A stretch of DNA of 64,000 nucleotides from Paucimonas lemoignei (lineage in GTDB: Bacteria; Pseudomonadota; Gammaproteobacteria; Pseudomonadales; Pseudomonadaceae), in NCBI GenBank assembly GCA_900475325.1, contig LS483371.1, positions 3,472,001 to 3,536,000 on the forward strand. The letters run 5' to 3'. How positions within the stretch are numbered: the first letter of the stretch is position 1; every line of letters starts with the position of its first letter. Position numbers and translations under genes: made by a program. The notes under the pieces are model-generated. The model did no database searches. It had not been told where the DNA came from and saw only the letters and a program-made list of their open reading frames with translations. Positions 1 through 8,491 of the stretch are shown piece after piece.

Positions 1-318
1 ACGACCATCGCGGGCGACTAACACTCGACATACAACCGGGGTAATGAACGCCGGCAGACCGTTGCGGGCTTTGCGGTGCTCCAGGCGTGACTTGTAAACC
101 AAGGGCCGCAGGGTAATTTTTACGCAGGGTAATTCGGCGGGTTCGTTAGCAAATAACAGGCTCACCTGCTCTGCCGGCACACACCCTGCGAATAAGGCCT
201 CAATGGGTAAAGCGGTGAGCTTTTGGGCTTGGCTGGTGGACAAGCCGCCGTTGCCATTTTCGGCATCGGCCAGGGAATTGCGCCAGTAGTTCGCGAGTTT
301 GAAGGAGTAGTCGTTCAT
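1..318 (-). CDS. Unrecognised protein, N-terminal part, runs off the left edge
   Basis: This is an open minus-strand frame of 106 codons from an ATG at 318 to the window edge. It begins MNDYSFKLANYWRNSLADAE and continues without a stop through a basic stretch (VYKSRLEHRKARNGLPAF) into the edge. Amino-acid usage looks coding: charged and hydrophobic residues are well mixed, and other frames here contain stops or biased composition. I do not recognise the family. No signal peptide or membrane segment is seen, so it is probably cytoplasmic. The rest of the protein, which would show its domains, lies outside the window. Confidence 0.6.
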   Translation of the reverse strand, partial: MNDYSFKLANYWRNSLADAENGNGGLSTSQAQKLTALPIEALFAGCVPAEQVSLLFANEPAELPCVKITLRPLVYKSRLEHRKARNGLPAFITPVVCRVLVARDGR

Positions 319-409
319 CGTCCTGATTCAATGCGGACCGTGACTCACTGTGACGGTCGATGGATGGTGATTGGGGGCGAGAGTAGCGTGTTGGGTAGGG
401 GATGGCCAA

Positions 410-691
410 TCAGGACATGCTGCGGAACGGGATGCTCCAAGTCTCTAACATCGGTGTGAATTGGTTGTATTGATAAAAAGCTTCCCCGAAAATCGGAAAT
501 TTACTGAATAGCCCTTTGGTTTCATAGACAGCTTGGAAGGCTGCACCGGGCCATAAGCGGTCACTGAGATGAGCGACAGAATCGGCTGACTTGCCTGACA
601 CACACTGATTGAGACAAGCCGTCGCGATTTCAGACAACTCAGTCTGGCGGCTACCCGTCAGGCTTGCCTCACTATGAAATGGGGTCGTCAT
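410..691 (-). CDS. Small hypothetical protein coupled to the Rrf2 gene
   Basis: A 93-codon frame starts at ATG 691, inside the last codons of the upstream Rrf2 gene (overlap 672-691), an arrangement typical of translational coupling. The product (MTTPFHSEASLTGSRQTELS...) has no signal peptide and ends in an aromatic stretch, FPIFGEAFYQYNQFTPMLE. I do not recognise it. It may be a real small partner of the regulator, or the remnant of a longer gene. The reading rests only on the overlap and a protein-like composition. The 91 bases between it and the next gene hold nothing obvious. Confidence 0.4.
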   Translation of the reverse strand: MTTPFHSEASLTGSRQTELSEIATACLNQCVSGKSADSVAHLSDRLWPGAAFQAVYETKGLFSKFPIFGEAFYQYNQFTPMLETWSIPFRSMS

Positions 692-1118
692 GGCCAGCAG
701 CACGGCGTGCATCGAACAAGCGATTGAGTTCACCCAGGCTAACGGTGCGAAACCGCTCCACCAGCACCGACTCTGCTTCTCGTAATGCCTCGTCGACCGC
801 AAGATTGACCACCTGCTCGATCATGCAGTCGGGGTTGGAACGCTCATTGCCGATGGCGAACAGCGAGGGCTGCCCCACCGCGTTATAGATGTCCAGTAAC
901 GTGACTTGCTCAAGATCACAGGTGATTACCCAGCCTCCACCATGCCCTTTCTCCGAACGAACGTAGCCCGCATCCCGCAAGCCGGACAACGTTCTACGAA
1001 CAACGACCGGGTTCGTTCCAAGCATTTCGGCTATCCGATCCGACGTTACCGGCTCTGCGTGCCGAGCCATGTGCACCAGGATATGTAGCATTCGCGAAAG
1101 ACGGCTGTCGTGACGCAT
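672..1118 (-). CDS. Rrf2-family transcriptional regulator
   Basis: The 148-residue protein has the Rrf2 layout. An N-terminal winged helix (MRHDSRLSRMLHILVHMARH, then VTSDRIAEMLGTNPVVVRRTLSGLRDAGYVRSEKG with the wing GHGGGW) is followed by a helical dimerisation region. The usual cluster-binding trio of cysteines is absent: the single Cys in SNPDCMIEQ is the only one in the C-terminal half. An iron-sulfur sensor is therefore unlikely, and a YwnA/YddN-like redox or ligand sensor fits better. The start at 1118 was chosen over 1160 because AAAGGAGCAAACG precedes it. It is divergent from a methyltransferase with a palindrome between them, so it probably controls itself and that gene. Confidence 0.9.
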   Translation of the reverse strand: MRHDSRLSRMLHILVHMARHAEPVTSDRIAEMLGTNPVVVRRTLSGLRDAGYVRSEKGHGGGWVITCDLEQVTLLDIYNAVGQPSLFAIGNERSNPDCMIEQVVNLAVDEALREAESVLVERFRTVSLGELNRLFDARRAAGHDDPIS

Positions 1119-1170
1119 CGTTTGCTCCTTTGTTGCTGATACTTGGCAGAAAGCCCCCACTCATGATACT

Positions 1171-1182
1171 TGTAAAGTTACA
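1171..1182. promoter_or_regulatory. Palindrome TGTAAAGTTACA between divergent genes, candidate Rrf2 operator
   Basis: TGTAA-AG-TTACA is a perfect inverted repeat of five bases per arm with a 2-base centre, in the 84-base gap between the Rrf2 gene (start 1118) and the methyltransferase (start 1203). Its position suits a shared operator. Assignment to the Rrf2 protein is inference from location. Confidence 0.5.
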
Positions 1183-1202
1183 TGAATTTTGAGGACATCG
1201 CG

Positions 1203-1982
1203 ATGCGCGAATTCGAGAAGGCTGATCGCTGGGACGCTGCAGCAAAGCACTATCAGAAAACGGCACACCCCTTCACTGCACACTTCGCAGAGGCGGCGCT
1301 CGCACGGATCCCATTGACGCCGCAAAGCCGCGTGCTGGATGTCGCCACTGGCACCGGAGCCCTCGCATTGGCAGCAGCACGAACCGGTGCACAGGTGCTG
1401 GCAACGGACTTTTCCCCCGCCATGGTGGCTTGTGTGAAAAATGCAGGACTTCCCAATGTGGAGGCCCGGGTCATGGACGGCCAATCGCTCGATCTGCCAG
1501 ATGCAAGCTTCGACGCGACGTTCTCGATCTTCGGTGTGATCATGTTTCCTGACTGGCGCAAGGGCCTGGCCGAAATGCAACGCGTCACCGCCATCGGGGG
1601 CTATGGCATTGTCGCAACGTGGCAAGAAATGGGTGCGGCGACGTTTCTTTTATTGGGGAATGTCAGGAGAGAGCTCTTCCCGGACCGCGAGGGCATGGCG
1701 ATGCCCGAGGCAGTAAAAGCGTTGAGCAACGCACTGGATTTCGCCCGCGAACTGATCGCCGCCGGGTTCCGGGATCCTGTCATCGAGCGCGTGACACATG
1801 CCTATCAGCTGGATGTGGAGTTGCTCGATGACCCAGACACCCTGTTTGGCATGTCGCCCGACTGGACGAGTCTGACCGATACGGAAAAGGCAGCAGTGAT
1901 TACGCACGTCAGGGAAATGGCAGGCAATAATCCTGTCTTGCCCATTCCATCTACCGCATTGATCGCGGTTGCGCAGCGATAA
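1203..1982 (+). CDS. Class I SAM-dependent methyltransferase
   Basis: This is a Rossmann-fold methyltransferase of 259 residues. Motif I, VLDVATGTG, lies at about residues 44-52, the acidic ribose-binding end of strand 2 is in VLATDFSPAM, and motif post-I is MDGQSLDLPDASFDATFSIFGV. The pattern is that of UbiE/Methyltransf_11 proteins acting on small molecules. The substrate is not readable. The start at 1203 is preferred to the in-frame ATG at 1182 because GAGGA sits about 8 bases before it. It is divergent from the Rrf2 gene and likely under its control. Cytoplasmic. Confidence 0.88.
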   Translation: MREFEKADRWDAAAKHYQKTAHPFTAHFAEAALARIPLTPQSRVLDVATGTGALALAAARTGAQVLATDFSPAMVACVKNAGLPNVEARVMDGQSLDLPDASFDATFSIFGVIMFPDWRKGLAEMQRVTAIGGYGIVATWQEMGAATFLLLGNVRRELFPDREGMAMPEAVKALSNALDFARELIAAGFRDPVIERVTHAYQLDVELLDDPDTLFGMSPDWTSLTDTEKAAVITHVREMAGNNPVLPIPSTALIAVAQR

Positions 1983-2199
1983 CGATCAGTACCTGTCAAA
2001 CGATGAGAAGAATATCGAGGGACGGCGGGGTCAGAAACTGCCGTCCTACATTCACAGCTCGGCTAATAACTCACGCTTGTTATCGCGGATGCGCAACAGT
2101 CGCACTCGGCGTCAAGCCTATTACAGAACTCGTCCAGAACGGCGGCCTGGCGTATGAGCCTTACGACATCGGCATTGATTACGCATGCCATTGCTGAGC

Positions 2200-3090
2200 T
2201 CACTGATCCAGGCGTTGACGAAACCGGGGAATAGCAAAATCCAGAAATCGCCTCATTTTCAGGGGCATATGCCCAGGTGACATGTGGATCAGGTTGATAG
2301 GCGCCGACAACGGCTCATAGTTATCCAGCACAATCTCCAGCAGCCCCTCGCTGACCGCTTCCGCAACCTGGTAGTGCAACAATTGGACGACTCCAACGCC
2401 ATCAATGGCGGCCTGCGCTGCTGCTTCAGCGGTCGTCACCGATAAGCGCGGCGTAATCCGCCTTGTTGACTCTGCCACGCCCTGTTTTGAGCCTTGAAAA
2501 GGCATTGGGGCGTCAAGTCGCACGGTTGGCAAATCATGCAGATCTGCGGGGGATTGAGGTCTTCCGTAATCTTCCAGCAGCCTGGGACTGGCGCACATTA
2601 CAGTTCTCATGGCCCCCACCTGAGTGGCGATCATGCCGCTATCAGGGAGTGTTCCAATGCGCACTGCCATGTCCACGTTGTCGTCAACGAGGTGTGCGTT
2701 GCGATCGGAAAGCAAGAGCCGAATGTTGATTTCGGAAAACTCCCCTAAAAACGCGTTGACGATCGGCAGGACATGCAGCCGGCCGAACATGATTGGCGCG
2801 GTCAGTACCAGTTCGCCTTTGGGGACAATGAATTCTCCCGTAGCTTCGCGTTCGGCAACCTCCAACTGCTCCAATATGCGGCGCGCAGCAGCCACGTAAG
2901 CCACCCCGGCATCGGTCAACGAGAGCCTGCGCGTGGTTCGAATCAACAAACGGCTACCTATCAGTTTCTCCAGGTCAGAAATTTTCCTGCTGATGGTGGT
3001 AAGCGGCATGTCGGCTAGCCTTCCGGCGGCCGTCAGGCTGCCCGCATCAATCGCAGCCACGAGCAGCTTCATTGACTCAAATCTGTCCAC
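2200..3090 (-). CDS. LysR-family regulator
   Basis: The 296-residue protein is a full-length LysR regulator. It has an N-terminal winged helix (MDRFESMKLLVAAIDAGSLTAAGRLADMPLTTISRKISDLEKLIGSRLLIRTTRRLSLTDAG), a linker helix and a two-lobed effector domain (about 90-290). It resembles the CrgA/DmlR-type subgroup (RTTRRLSLTDAG, then MFGRLHVLPIVNAFL). It is divergent from an epoxide-hydrolase-like gene, with a long imperfect inverted repeat in the gap, so it most likely regulates that gene and the DUF1348 gene behind it. The effector is unknown. Confidence 0.93.
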   Translation of the reverse strand: MDRFESMKLLVAAIDAGSLTAAGRLADMPLTTISRKISDLEKLIGSRLLIRTTRRLSLTDAGVAYVAAARRILEQLEVAEREATGEFIVPKGELVLTAPIMFGRLHVLPIVNAFLGEFSEINIRLLLSDRNAHLVDDNVDMAVRIGTLPDSGMIATQVGAMRTVMCASPRLLEDYGRPQSPADLHDLPTVRLDAPMPFQGSKQGVAESTRRITPRLSVTTAEAAAQAAIDGVGVVQLLHYQVAEAVSEGLLEIVLDNYEPLSAPINLIHMSPGHMPLKMRRFLDFAIPRFRQRLDQ

Positions 3091-3100
3091 GGACTATTCC

Positions 3101-3128
3101 AATATCTGGTAGGGAGGTTACCGATATT
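3101..3128. promoter_or_regulatory. Inverted repeat in LysR/hydrolase gap, candidate LysR site
   Basis: AATATCTGGTA and TACCGATATT flank GGGAGGT. The arms pair apart from one base missing on the right. The site lies 11 bases upstream of the LysR start and about 130 bases upstream of the hydrolase start, where an autoregulatory LysR recognition site is expected. It is a candidate only. Confidence 0.45.
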
Positions 3129-3259
3129 CGCAGATTATGTAGCTGGCGTGAAATAGGCAATATAGCCCCATCAAGTTGGTGCGCCTGACGCTGGATACGC
3201 CATGCACTTACCGCCTGATAGATCATTTATCTTTTTTATTCAGTGCCCAAGGAGTTTGC

Positions 3260-4222
3260 ATGAGCATCAAGAACTTGTTAGCCGCAACGGCCCTCAGTGC
3301 AGCGTTCGCCACCGCAGGGGTGGAAGCAGCCGAAATCAGCCCTCATAAGGCAAGCGAGGTTCAACACCATTTTGTAGAAGTACAAGGGGTTCGAATTTTC
3401 TATCGGGAAGCGGGCGATCCATCGGCGCCAACCATCGTGTTGCTTCATGGATTCCCTACCTCATCATTCATGTATCGCGACTTGATTCCGAAGCTGGCGG
3501 ACCGTTACCACGTGATTGCCCCTGATTTCCCAGGTTTTGGATTCTCGGACAGCCCTGATCGGGCGAAGTACTCCTACACGTTCGACAACATCGCCAAAAC
3601 CATGAACGGATTTACTGAGGCGCTTGCGCTGAATCGCTACGCTCTTGAAGTCTTCGACTACGGCGCGCCCGTTGGCTGGCGGATGGCCGTCGCACACCCG
3701 GAAAGAATCACCGCAATAATCAGCCAAAACGGGAATGCTTACGACGAAGGCCTCAGCGAGGGCTGGAACCCGATTCAACGTTACTGGAAAACTCCAACTG
3801 CCGAGAACCGCAACGCATTGCGTGAGTTGCTCAAACCAGAATCAATCAAGTGGCAATACACTCATGGCGTAGCAGCGCCTGACAGCATCGCACCGGAAAC
3901 GTACACTTTGGATCACGCGTTCGTTTCGCGACCAGGTAACGATGAAATCCAGCTGGACCTGTTCCTGGACTATGCCACCAACGTAAAACGCTACCCCGAG
4001 TTCCAGGCTTATTTCCGCAAATATCAGCCGCCGATGTTGGCCGTCTGGGGCAAGAACGATCCGTTTTTTCTCCCTGCAGGAGCGAAAGCGTTCAAGCGTG
4101 ATATTCCCAAAGCCGAGGTCCATCTTTACGACACCGGACACTTCGCACTGGAAACACACTTGAACGAGATCAGCGGCGAAATCCACAGTTTCCTGGACCG
4201 GAATCTGGTACAGCCCAAATAA
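3260..4222 (+). CDS. Exported alpha/beta hydrolase, epoxide-hydrolase-like
   Basis: The 320-residue protein carries a signal peptide ([25 protein letters not shown]) and an alpha/beta hydrolase fold. The oxyanion motif HGFPTS is at about 63-68. The nucleophile elbow VFDYGAPVG has Asp133 where esterases have Ser, which is characteristic of epoxide hydrolases and haloalkane dehalogenases. The charge relay is completed by WGKNDPF (Asp267) and TGHFALE (His294). A periplasmic epoxide- or ester-type hydrolysis is likely; the substrate is unknown. The start at 3260 was chosen over 3176 for its AAGGAG site (3249-3254) and because it gives the signal peptide. DUF1348 follows 28 bases later, probably in one operon. 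Confidence 0.87.
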   Translation: MSIKNLLAATALSAAFATAGVEAAEISPHKASEVQHHFVEVQGVRIFYREAGDPSAPTIVLLHGFPTSSFMYRDLIPKLADRYHVIAPDFPGFGFSDSPDRAKYSYTFDNIAKTMNGFTEALALNRYALEVFDYGAPVGWRMAVAHPERITAIISQNGNAYDEGLSEGWNPIQRYWKTPTAENRNALRELLKPESIKWQYTHGVAAPDSIAPETYTLDHAFVSRPGNDEIQLDLFLDYATNVKRYPEFQAYFRKYQPPMLAVWGKNDPFFLPAGAKAFKRDIPKAEVHLYDTGHFALETHLNEISGEIHSFLDRNLVQPK

Positions 4223-4250
4223 GCCCCATTGCACGTCTGAGGACGCCCAA

Positions 4251-4724
4251 ATGAGTGAAGAAAAACGTTTGCCATTACCGCCATTCACCCTCGACACCGC
4301 TATCCAGAAAGTTCGCGGGGCTGAGGATGGTTGGAACTCTCGAGACGCGGCTAAAGTCGCTCTGGCTTATACCCCGGACACTTACTGGCGCAACCGCGGA
4401 GAATTCATCGAAGGTCGCGCCCAGGCCCAGGCATTTCTCGAACGAAAGTGGCGCAAGGAGTTGGACTACCGATTGATCAAGGAGCTATGGGCCTTTACCG
4501 ATAACCGTATTGCCGTGCGTTACGCCTACGAATGGCACGACGATACGGGCAACTGGTTCCGGTCGTACGGTAATGAGAATTGGGAGTTCGCCGCGAACGG
4601 GCTGATGCAACGGCGCTTTGCCTGTATCAATGACCTGCCGATTGCTGAATCCGACCGCAAGTTCCACTGGCCTTTGGGGCGACGTCCTGACGACCATCCT
4701 GGCTTGAGTGAACTTGGGCTTTGA
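4251..4724 (+). CDS. DUF1348 / SnoaL-like (NTF2-fold) protein
   Basis: The 157-residue protein has the DUF1348 signature of the NTF2-like fold: [43 protein letters not shown], then [24 protein letters not shown] and the C-terminal [11 protein letters not shown] with a [15 protein letters not shown] tail. Members are small cytoplasmic proteins of mostly unknown role, often next to hydrolases or oxidoreductases. GAGG lies 8 bases before the ATG. It sits directly behind the hydrolase and is probably co-transcribed under the upstream LysR gene. Confidence 0.9.
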   Translation: MSEEKRLPLPPFTLDTAIQKVRGAEDGWNSRDAAKVALAYTPDTYWRNRGEFIEGRAQAQAFLERKWRKELDYRLIKELWAFTDNRIAVRYAYEWHDDTGNWFRSYGNENWEFAANGLMQRRFACINDLPIAESDRKFHWPLGRRPDDHPGLSELGL

Positions 4725-5075
4725 TACGCCATTACCTTCGCTGATATAGACGACCAACAGTTCGGGCGCCTTCACTAGACCATGACAGGTCAAATGGGCG
4801 CCCTGCTCTTTCCCCGCTCGAGCTTACTAGCGTGATGCGGCGGCGGCGACTGGGCACGTCCTTGATGACTCAGGGCCGAATCGGCAGCGCCAGGCTGGGA
4901 TCCACCGGGACCACGTCCGCATGCAGCGAAAAGCACGTTCAAAAACACGGTCCCATCTGGGGTCATTCTCGCTTCCTCCCCCCGTCATTACTCCCCGATA
5001 ACTGCACTGGAATGATCTCAGCGACCATGTCTCCTAGCCGCGCAGGGAGAGCCTAGGGCGCACGCGCGGGTCAGA
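4725..5075. other. Gene-free stretch upstream of the NorR-type sites
   Basis: I see no intact gene in these 350 bases, where Pseudomonas species usually carry the divergent activator of the flavohemoglobin gene. One minus-strand frame at 4966-4870 begins MTPDGTVFLNVLF after a GGAGG-like site, shifts frame after about 16 codons, and would then read DVVPVDPSLALPIRP before a stop. It looks like a broken short gene, but I cannot assign it. Confidence 0.4.
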
Positions 5076-5086
5076 GTCAAAATGAC
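5076..5086. promoter_or_regulatory. NorR-type site 1 (GT-N7-AC)
   Basis: GTCAAAATGAC is a fully symmetric GT-N7-AC element. NorR binds three such sites upstream of its sigma-54 promoter in Escherichia coli norVW. Two more follow here, and a -24/-12 promoter lies about 90 bases downstream. Confidence 0.7.
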
Positions 5087-5104
5087 CACCCTAGCCATTT
5101 TATG

Positions 5105-5115
5105 GTCTTTTTGAC
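5105..5115. promoter_or_regulatory. NorR-type site 2 (GT-N7-AC)
   Basis: GTCTTTTTGAC fits GT-N7-AC and is the core of the longer palindrome TGGTC-TTTTT-GACCA (5103-5117). It is 29 bases downstream of site 1. Confidence 0.65.
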
Positions 5116-5119
5116 CAAG

Positions 5120-5130
5120 GTCATTTAGAC
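5120..5130. promoter_or_regulatory. NorR-type site 3 (GT-N7-AC)
   Basis: GTCATTTAGAC fits GT-N7-AC and starts 15 bases after site 2. The AT-rich stretch that follows (about 5140-5172) separates the sites from the -24 element and could be a DNA-bending (IHF) region. Confidence 0.6.
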
Positions 5131-5172
5131 CCCATCAAGTATTGAGCCGTTGATTTTAAAGGTTTTTTTATA

Positions 5173-5188
5173 TGGCATAAGCATTGCT
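5173..5188 (+). promoter_or_regulatory. Sigma-54 (-24/-12) promoter of the flavohemoglobin operon
   Basis: TGGCATAAGCATTGCT matches the sigma-54 consensus TGGCACG-N4-TTGCW at nearly every fixed position, with GG and GC exactly 10 bases apart. The start codon follows 36 bases later, leaving room for a short leader. With the three GT-N7-AC sites upstream, this is the expected promoter for NO-induced transcription. Confidence 0.8.
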
Positions 5189-5223
5189 ATGACCATAGCA
5201 CTAACCCAGTTCCCGGAGTCTCC

Positions 5224-6411
5224 ATGCTCACTCAATCGCAGCGCGACATTATCAAAGCCACCATTCCGCTTTTGGAAACCGGCGGCGAAGCACTGGCCAC
5301 CCATTTCTACACCATCATGCTGGAGGGGCACCCTGAGGTCAGGCCGTTGTTCAATCAAGCGCACCAATCCGACGGGTCGCAGCCTCGGGCTCTGGCTAAC
5401 GGGGTTTTGATGTATGCCCGCAACATTGATCGCCTGGAAAACCTGGGACCACTTGCAAGCCAGATCGTGAACAAGCACGTCGCTCTGCAAATTCTTCCCG
5501 AGCATTACCCCATCGTAGGCGCCTGCCTGCTGCGCGCAATTCGTGAGGTGTTGGGTGAAGAGATTGCCACCGATGAGGTGATTGCAGCGTGGGCCGTCGC
5601 CTATCAGCAACTGGCAGACATCTTGATCAATGCTGAAGAGGCGGCTTATGAAAAGATCGAGGCGGCGTCTGGCGGCTGGAGGGGCGGACGTTTGTTCAGG
5701 ATTGCCCGCAAAGTCCCTGAAAGCAGTGAGATCTCATCGTTCTACCTCGAACCGGTCGACGGTAAGCCGGTCATTGCGCACAAACCCGGCCAGTACATTG
5801 GTGTACGCATGCATATCAATGGCACAGACCTTCGCCGGAACTACTCCTTATCCGCGCCCTCCTCGGGCTTTGGATTGCGCATCAGCGTGAAACGCGAGCC
5901 AGGCGGGGTTGCCTCAAACCATCTACACGATCAGATCAGGGCAGGATCTGTGCTCGAGCTTTTCCCCCCTTCTGGCGATTTCACGCTGATCGACAGTACC
6001 AAACCACTTGTATTGATCAGCGGCGGTGTCGGCATTACCGCAACGCTTGCCATGGCTGAGACGGCGCTGGAAGCGGGTCATCGCCGAGTGGTCTTCATCC
6101 ACTACGCTCGCAACGCTAAAGCCCAAGCGTTCCAGGCAGTGCTGCGGGACTGGGAGCAGCGCTTTCCCCTCTTCACAGCCAATGTGGTTTACAACGAGGC
6201 AGGCGGCGATTCCGAACCCCGCCCTAGCGCCGTCGGCATGCCCTCTATGGAACACCTCAAGCAGTGGCTGCCTGAGGACCGAGACGTAGAGGCGTACTTT
6301 CTCGGACCCAAACCCTTCATGGCATTCATCAAACGTGCCCTGCATGAGCTGGGTGTTCCTGATGTCCAGGCGCACTACGAGTTTTTTGGACCGGCGCAAG
6401 CACTCGCTTGA
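5224..6411 (+). CDS. hmp: Flavohemoglobin, nitric oxide dioxygenase
   Basis: The enzyme converts NO and O2 to nitrate using NAD(P)H, FAD and heme in the cytoplasm. The 395 residues match the family length. The globin domain (about 1-140) has the proximal heme ligand His85 (IVNKHVALQ), Tyr29 and Gln53 at the distal pocket positions. The FAD domain has RRNYSLSAP, and the NAD domain has LISGGVGITATLAM and the C-terminal YEFFGPAQ. The gene is preceded by a sigma-54 promoter and three NorR-type sites, as for fhp in Pseudomonas, but the activator gene is not adjacent. Nitronate monooxygenase follows after 59 bases. Confidence 0.97.
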   Translation: MLTQSQRDIIKATIPLLETGGEALATHFYTIMLEGHPEVRPLFNQAHQSDGSQPRALANGVLMYARNIDRLENLGPLASQIVNKHVALQILPEHYPIVGACLLRAIREVLGEEIATDEVIAAWAVAYQQLADILINAEEAAYEKIEAASGGWRGGRLFRIARKVPESSEISSFYLEPVDGKPVIAHKPGQYIGVRMHINGTDLRRNYSLSAPSSGFGLRISVKREPGGVASNHLHDQIRAGSVLELFPPSGDFTLIDSTKPLVLISGGVGITATLAMAETALEAGHRRVVFIHYARNAKAQAFQAVLRDWEQRFPLFTANVVYNEAGGDSEPRPSAVGMPSMEHLKQWLPEDRDVEAYFLGPKPFMAFIKRALHELGVPDVQAHYEFFGPAQALA

Positions 6412-6470
6412 TCCTGGATCCGCTGAGGCGGCTCTCCCGCGCTTTCAACAAACCACACGATAGGTGAAGC

Positions 6471-7550
6471 ATGTCACAAGCCAAATTATCATCACTGCTG
6501 GGCGTTGAGCATCCTATTATCCAGGCACCCATGGTAGGTGTATCGAATCCCCAGTTGGCTGCCGCAGTCTCCAACGCCGGAGCCTTGGGCTCAATTGGTT
6601 TGGGCGCGAGTAATCCAGATCAGGGACGTGAACTGATCAGGAAGACCAGGACGCTTACCCAAAAACCCTTCAACGTTAATATGTTCTGCCACAGACCAGC
6701 GACATTTGATCACGCCAGAAACAATGCATGGCTGGCGCACATCGCCAACCTGTTCACAGAATTTGAAGCCCGACCGCCGCAAACGTTGCGAGAAATATAT
6801 AAGAGTTTTGTCGATGACCGCGCCATGCTGGAAATGCTGTTAGAGGAACGGCCACCGGTGGTGAGTTTTCACTTCGGAGCTCCATCGCAGGAATGGATTG
6901 CTGAACTTAAATCAGCGGGCATTTTCATCATCGGATGTGCGACCACACTCTCTGAAGCGCAGCATTTGCAGCAGGCTGGAGTTCAAGCGATTGTCGCGCA
7001 GGGTTACGAGGCAGGAGGCCATCGCGGGGTGTTTGATGACGCCCCCGGAGAAGATCACCAATTAGGGCTTATTGCGCTGTTACGCATCCTGAGTTCCGAG
7101 GTCGATCTGCCCTTGATCGCAGCAGGAGGAATCATGGACGGTGCCGGAATCACCGCAGCGATGACCCTTGGTGCTGCCGCAAGCCAATTGGGCACGGCCT
7201 TTATCTTGTGCCCTGAGTCCTCTGCGACCGCAGAGCACCGAGCAGCACTCAAGAGTGCAAAAGCCCATCAGACACGGGTTACGTATTACCTCTCCGGCCG
7301 ACCTGCCCGGGGTATCCCCAACCGCTTGTACCTTGAGTCGCAAGCGGCCCAAATCCCGCAACCCGCTGAATACCCCCTGGCATACGACGTTGCCAAGGCA
7401 TTGCACCTGGCAGCCAGCGCCAAAGGGTGCCAGGACTTCGCCGCTCAATGGGCCGGGCAAGGCGCCCCGCTGTCCAGGGAATTGCCAGCAACAGCGCTCA
7501 TCCAGACATTGGTTCAAGAGATGCATGCGGCCTCAACACGCTCAGCCTAA
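6471..7550 (+). CDS. Nitronate monooxygenase (2-nitropropane dioxygenase family)
   Basis: This FMN-dependent TIM-barrel enzyme of 359 residues would oxidise alkyl nitronates such as propionate 3-nitronate to the carbonyl compound plus nitrite. Family marks are [27 protein letters not shown] near the N-terminus, the catalytic His184 within [11 protein letters not shown], and the FMN phosphate-binding region [30 protein letters not shown]. It lies between flavohemoglobin and a tautomerase on one strand with short gaps, so it is probably part of the same NO-induced transcript. The product nitrite links it chemically to nitrogen-oxide stress. Confidence 0.93.
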   Translation: MSQAKLSSLLGVEHPIIQAPMVGVSNPQLAAAVSNAGALGSIGLGASNPDQGRELIRKTRTLTQKPFNVNMFCHRPATFDHARNNAWLAHIANLFTEFEARPPQTLREIYKSFVDDRAMLEMLLEERPPVVSFHFGAPSQEWIAELKSAGIFIIGCATTLSEAQHLQQAGVQAIVAQGYEAGGHRGVFDDAPGEDHQLGLIALLRILSSEVDLPLIAAGGIMDGAGITAAMTLGAAASQLGTAFILCPESSATAEHRAALKSAKAHQTRVTYYLSGRPARGIPNRLYLESQAAQIPQPAEYPLAYDVAKALHLAASAKGCQDFAAQWAGQGAPLSRELPATALIQTLVQEMHAASTRSA

Positions 7551-7569
7551 TCACACACAGGTTATTATT

Positions 7570-7959
7570 ATGCCTTTGCTTAAAATTGATGTTATCAAGG
7601 GTCGTTCAGACGAAGTATTGTCCAAACTACTAAATACCATACATGACGCGATGGTAGAGGCCTTTGAAGTGCCCGTGCGGGACCGCTATCAAATCCTGAC
7701 TGAGCACGAACCTTCACGACTCATTATTCAGGACACAGGTCTTGGTTTCCTCAGGACAGATAATGTGGTGGTCATTACCGCGATAAGCCGCCCCAGGTCC
7801 GCAGAGATGAAGCAGAAATTTTATGATCTCGTCGCACAGCGGCTAGCGCTTCATTGCGGTATTTCCCCACAAGATCTAATGATCTCGATGATCATCAATA
7901 GCGATGAGGATTGGAGCTTTGGGCTGGGTCAGGCGCAGTTTTTAACCGGGGATCTCTAA
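7570..7959 (+). CDS. Tautomerase-superfamily protein (MIF/4-oxalocrotonate type)
   Basis: The 129-residue protein begins MPLLKIDVIKGRSDEVLSKLLNTIHDAMVEAFEVPVRDRYQILTEH, so Met removal exposes the N-terminal Pro used as the general base in tautomerases. At this length it is a two-motif member, like the putative tautomerases of the MIF-like group. The ATG at 7570, 19 bases after the upstream stop, is the only start that places Pro second; the longer open frame to the left overlaps the monooxygenase gene and is not real. Substrate unknown; probably a keto-enol isomerisation in the same pathway. Confidence 0.88.
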   Translation: MPLLKIDVIKGRSDEVLSKLLNTIHDAMVEAFEVPVRDRYQILTEHEPSRLIIQDTGLGFLRTDNVVVITAISRPRSAEMKQKFYDLVAQRLALHCGISPQDLMISMIINSDEDWSFGLGQAQFLTGDL

Positions 7960-8026
7960 GGTAGACACGAGCATAACCAGACAACCGCGCCGTGATTATT
8001 CACGGCCTCACTGAGGGACGCTACAC

Positions 8027-8491
8027 ATGGATAGCACTCTTTACTTCGGGGTTCACACCACGTTGTGCCGTTTTTTTGCAGGTTTTGACAAGCGAGATTG
8101 GGCATCCATGGGCAATTGTCTGGCCCCGGAGATTTTCATTGATTATTCCTCATCTGGCCGCGAGTCACCTGTGACAATGACAGGTGAAGCCTTCGTTAAT
8201 AAGCGAAAAAGCGCAGTCGACCAGCTGACAAAACAGCACAGCTTTTCTAATTTGTATATCAGCCGACAGGCAGATGAGGCAGGCATCTTTGCGTCCTGCA
8301 ATTACCTCATCCTTAGATTCGACCTGAGCAACCCTAACCAGACAGACAACTTCTTTCACTCATGCGGCCAATATGAATTCACGTTCGTGCAGCATGCAGG
8401 CGGTCTGAAGATCTCGAGCATTAAACAGTTGAAGCTTCAAAGTTGGGGCAATGAAAGTCTGCATGGTGGGTCGAGCGCGCGTTCAAAGTGA
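8027..8491 (+). CDS. SnoaL-like / NTF2-fold protein
   Basis: The 154-residue cytoplasmic protein has a SnoaL-like pattern: an N-terminal helix pair (TLCRFFAGFDKRDWASMGNCLAPEIFIDYSSSG), then strands including HSFSNLYISRQADEAGIFASCNYLILRFD and a YEFTFVQHAGGLKISSIKQL hairpin. Such proteins include cyclases, isomerases and dehydratases, as well as domains without enzymatic activity. It is the last gene of the run behind flavohemoglobin, 67 bases after the tautomerase, so co-transcription is plausible but not certain. Confidence 0.78.
   Translation: MDSTLYFGVHTTLCRFFAGFDKRDWASMGNCLAPEIFIDYSSSGRESPVTMTGEAFVNKRKSAVDQLTKQHSFSNLYISRQADEAGIFASCNYLILRFDLSNPNQTDNFFHSCGQYEFTFVQHAGGLKISSIKQLKLQSWGNESLHGGSSARSK

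Noticed and set aside
2003..2197. Short plus-strand frame with a stretch like VALGVKPI of substrate-binding proteins
   Set aside because: Only a few residues look familiar, there is no ribosome site, and the rest is not protein-like. Too weak to call a gene or a relic.
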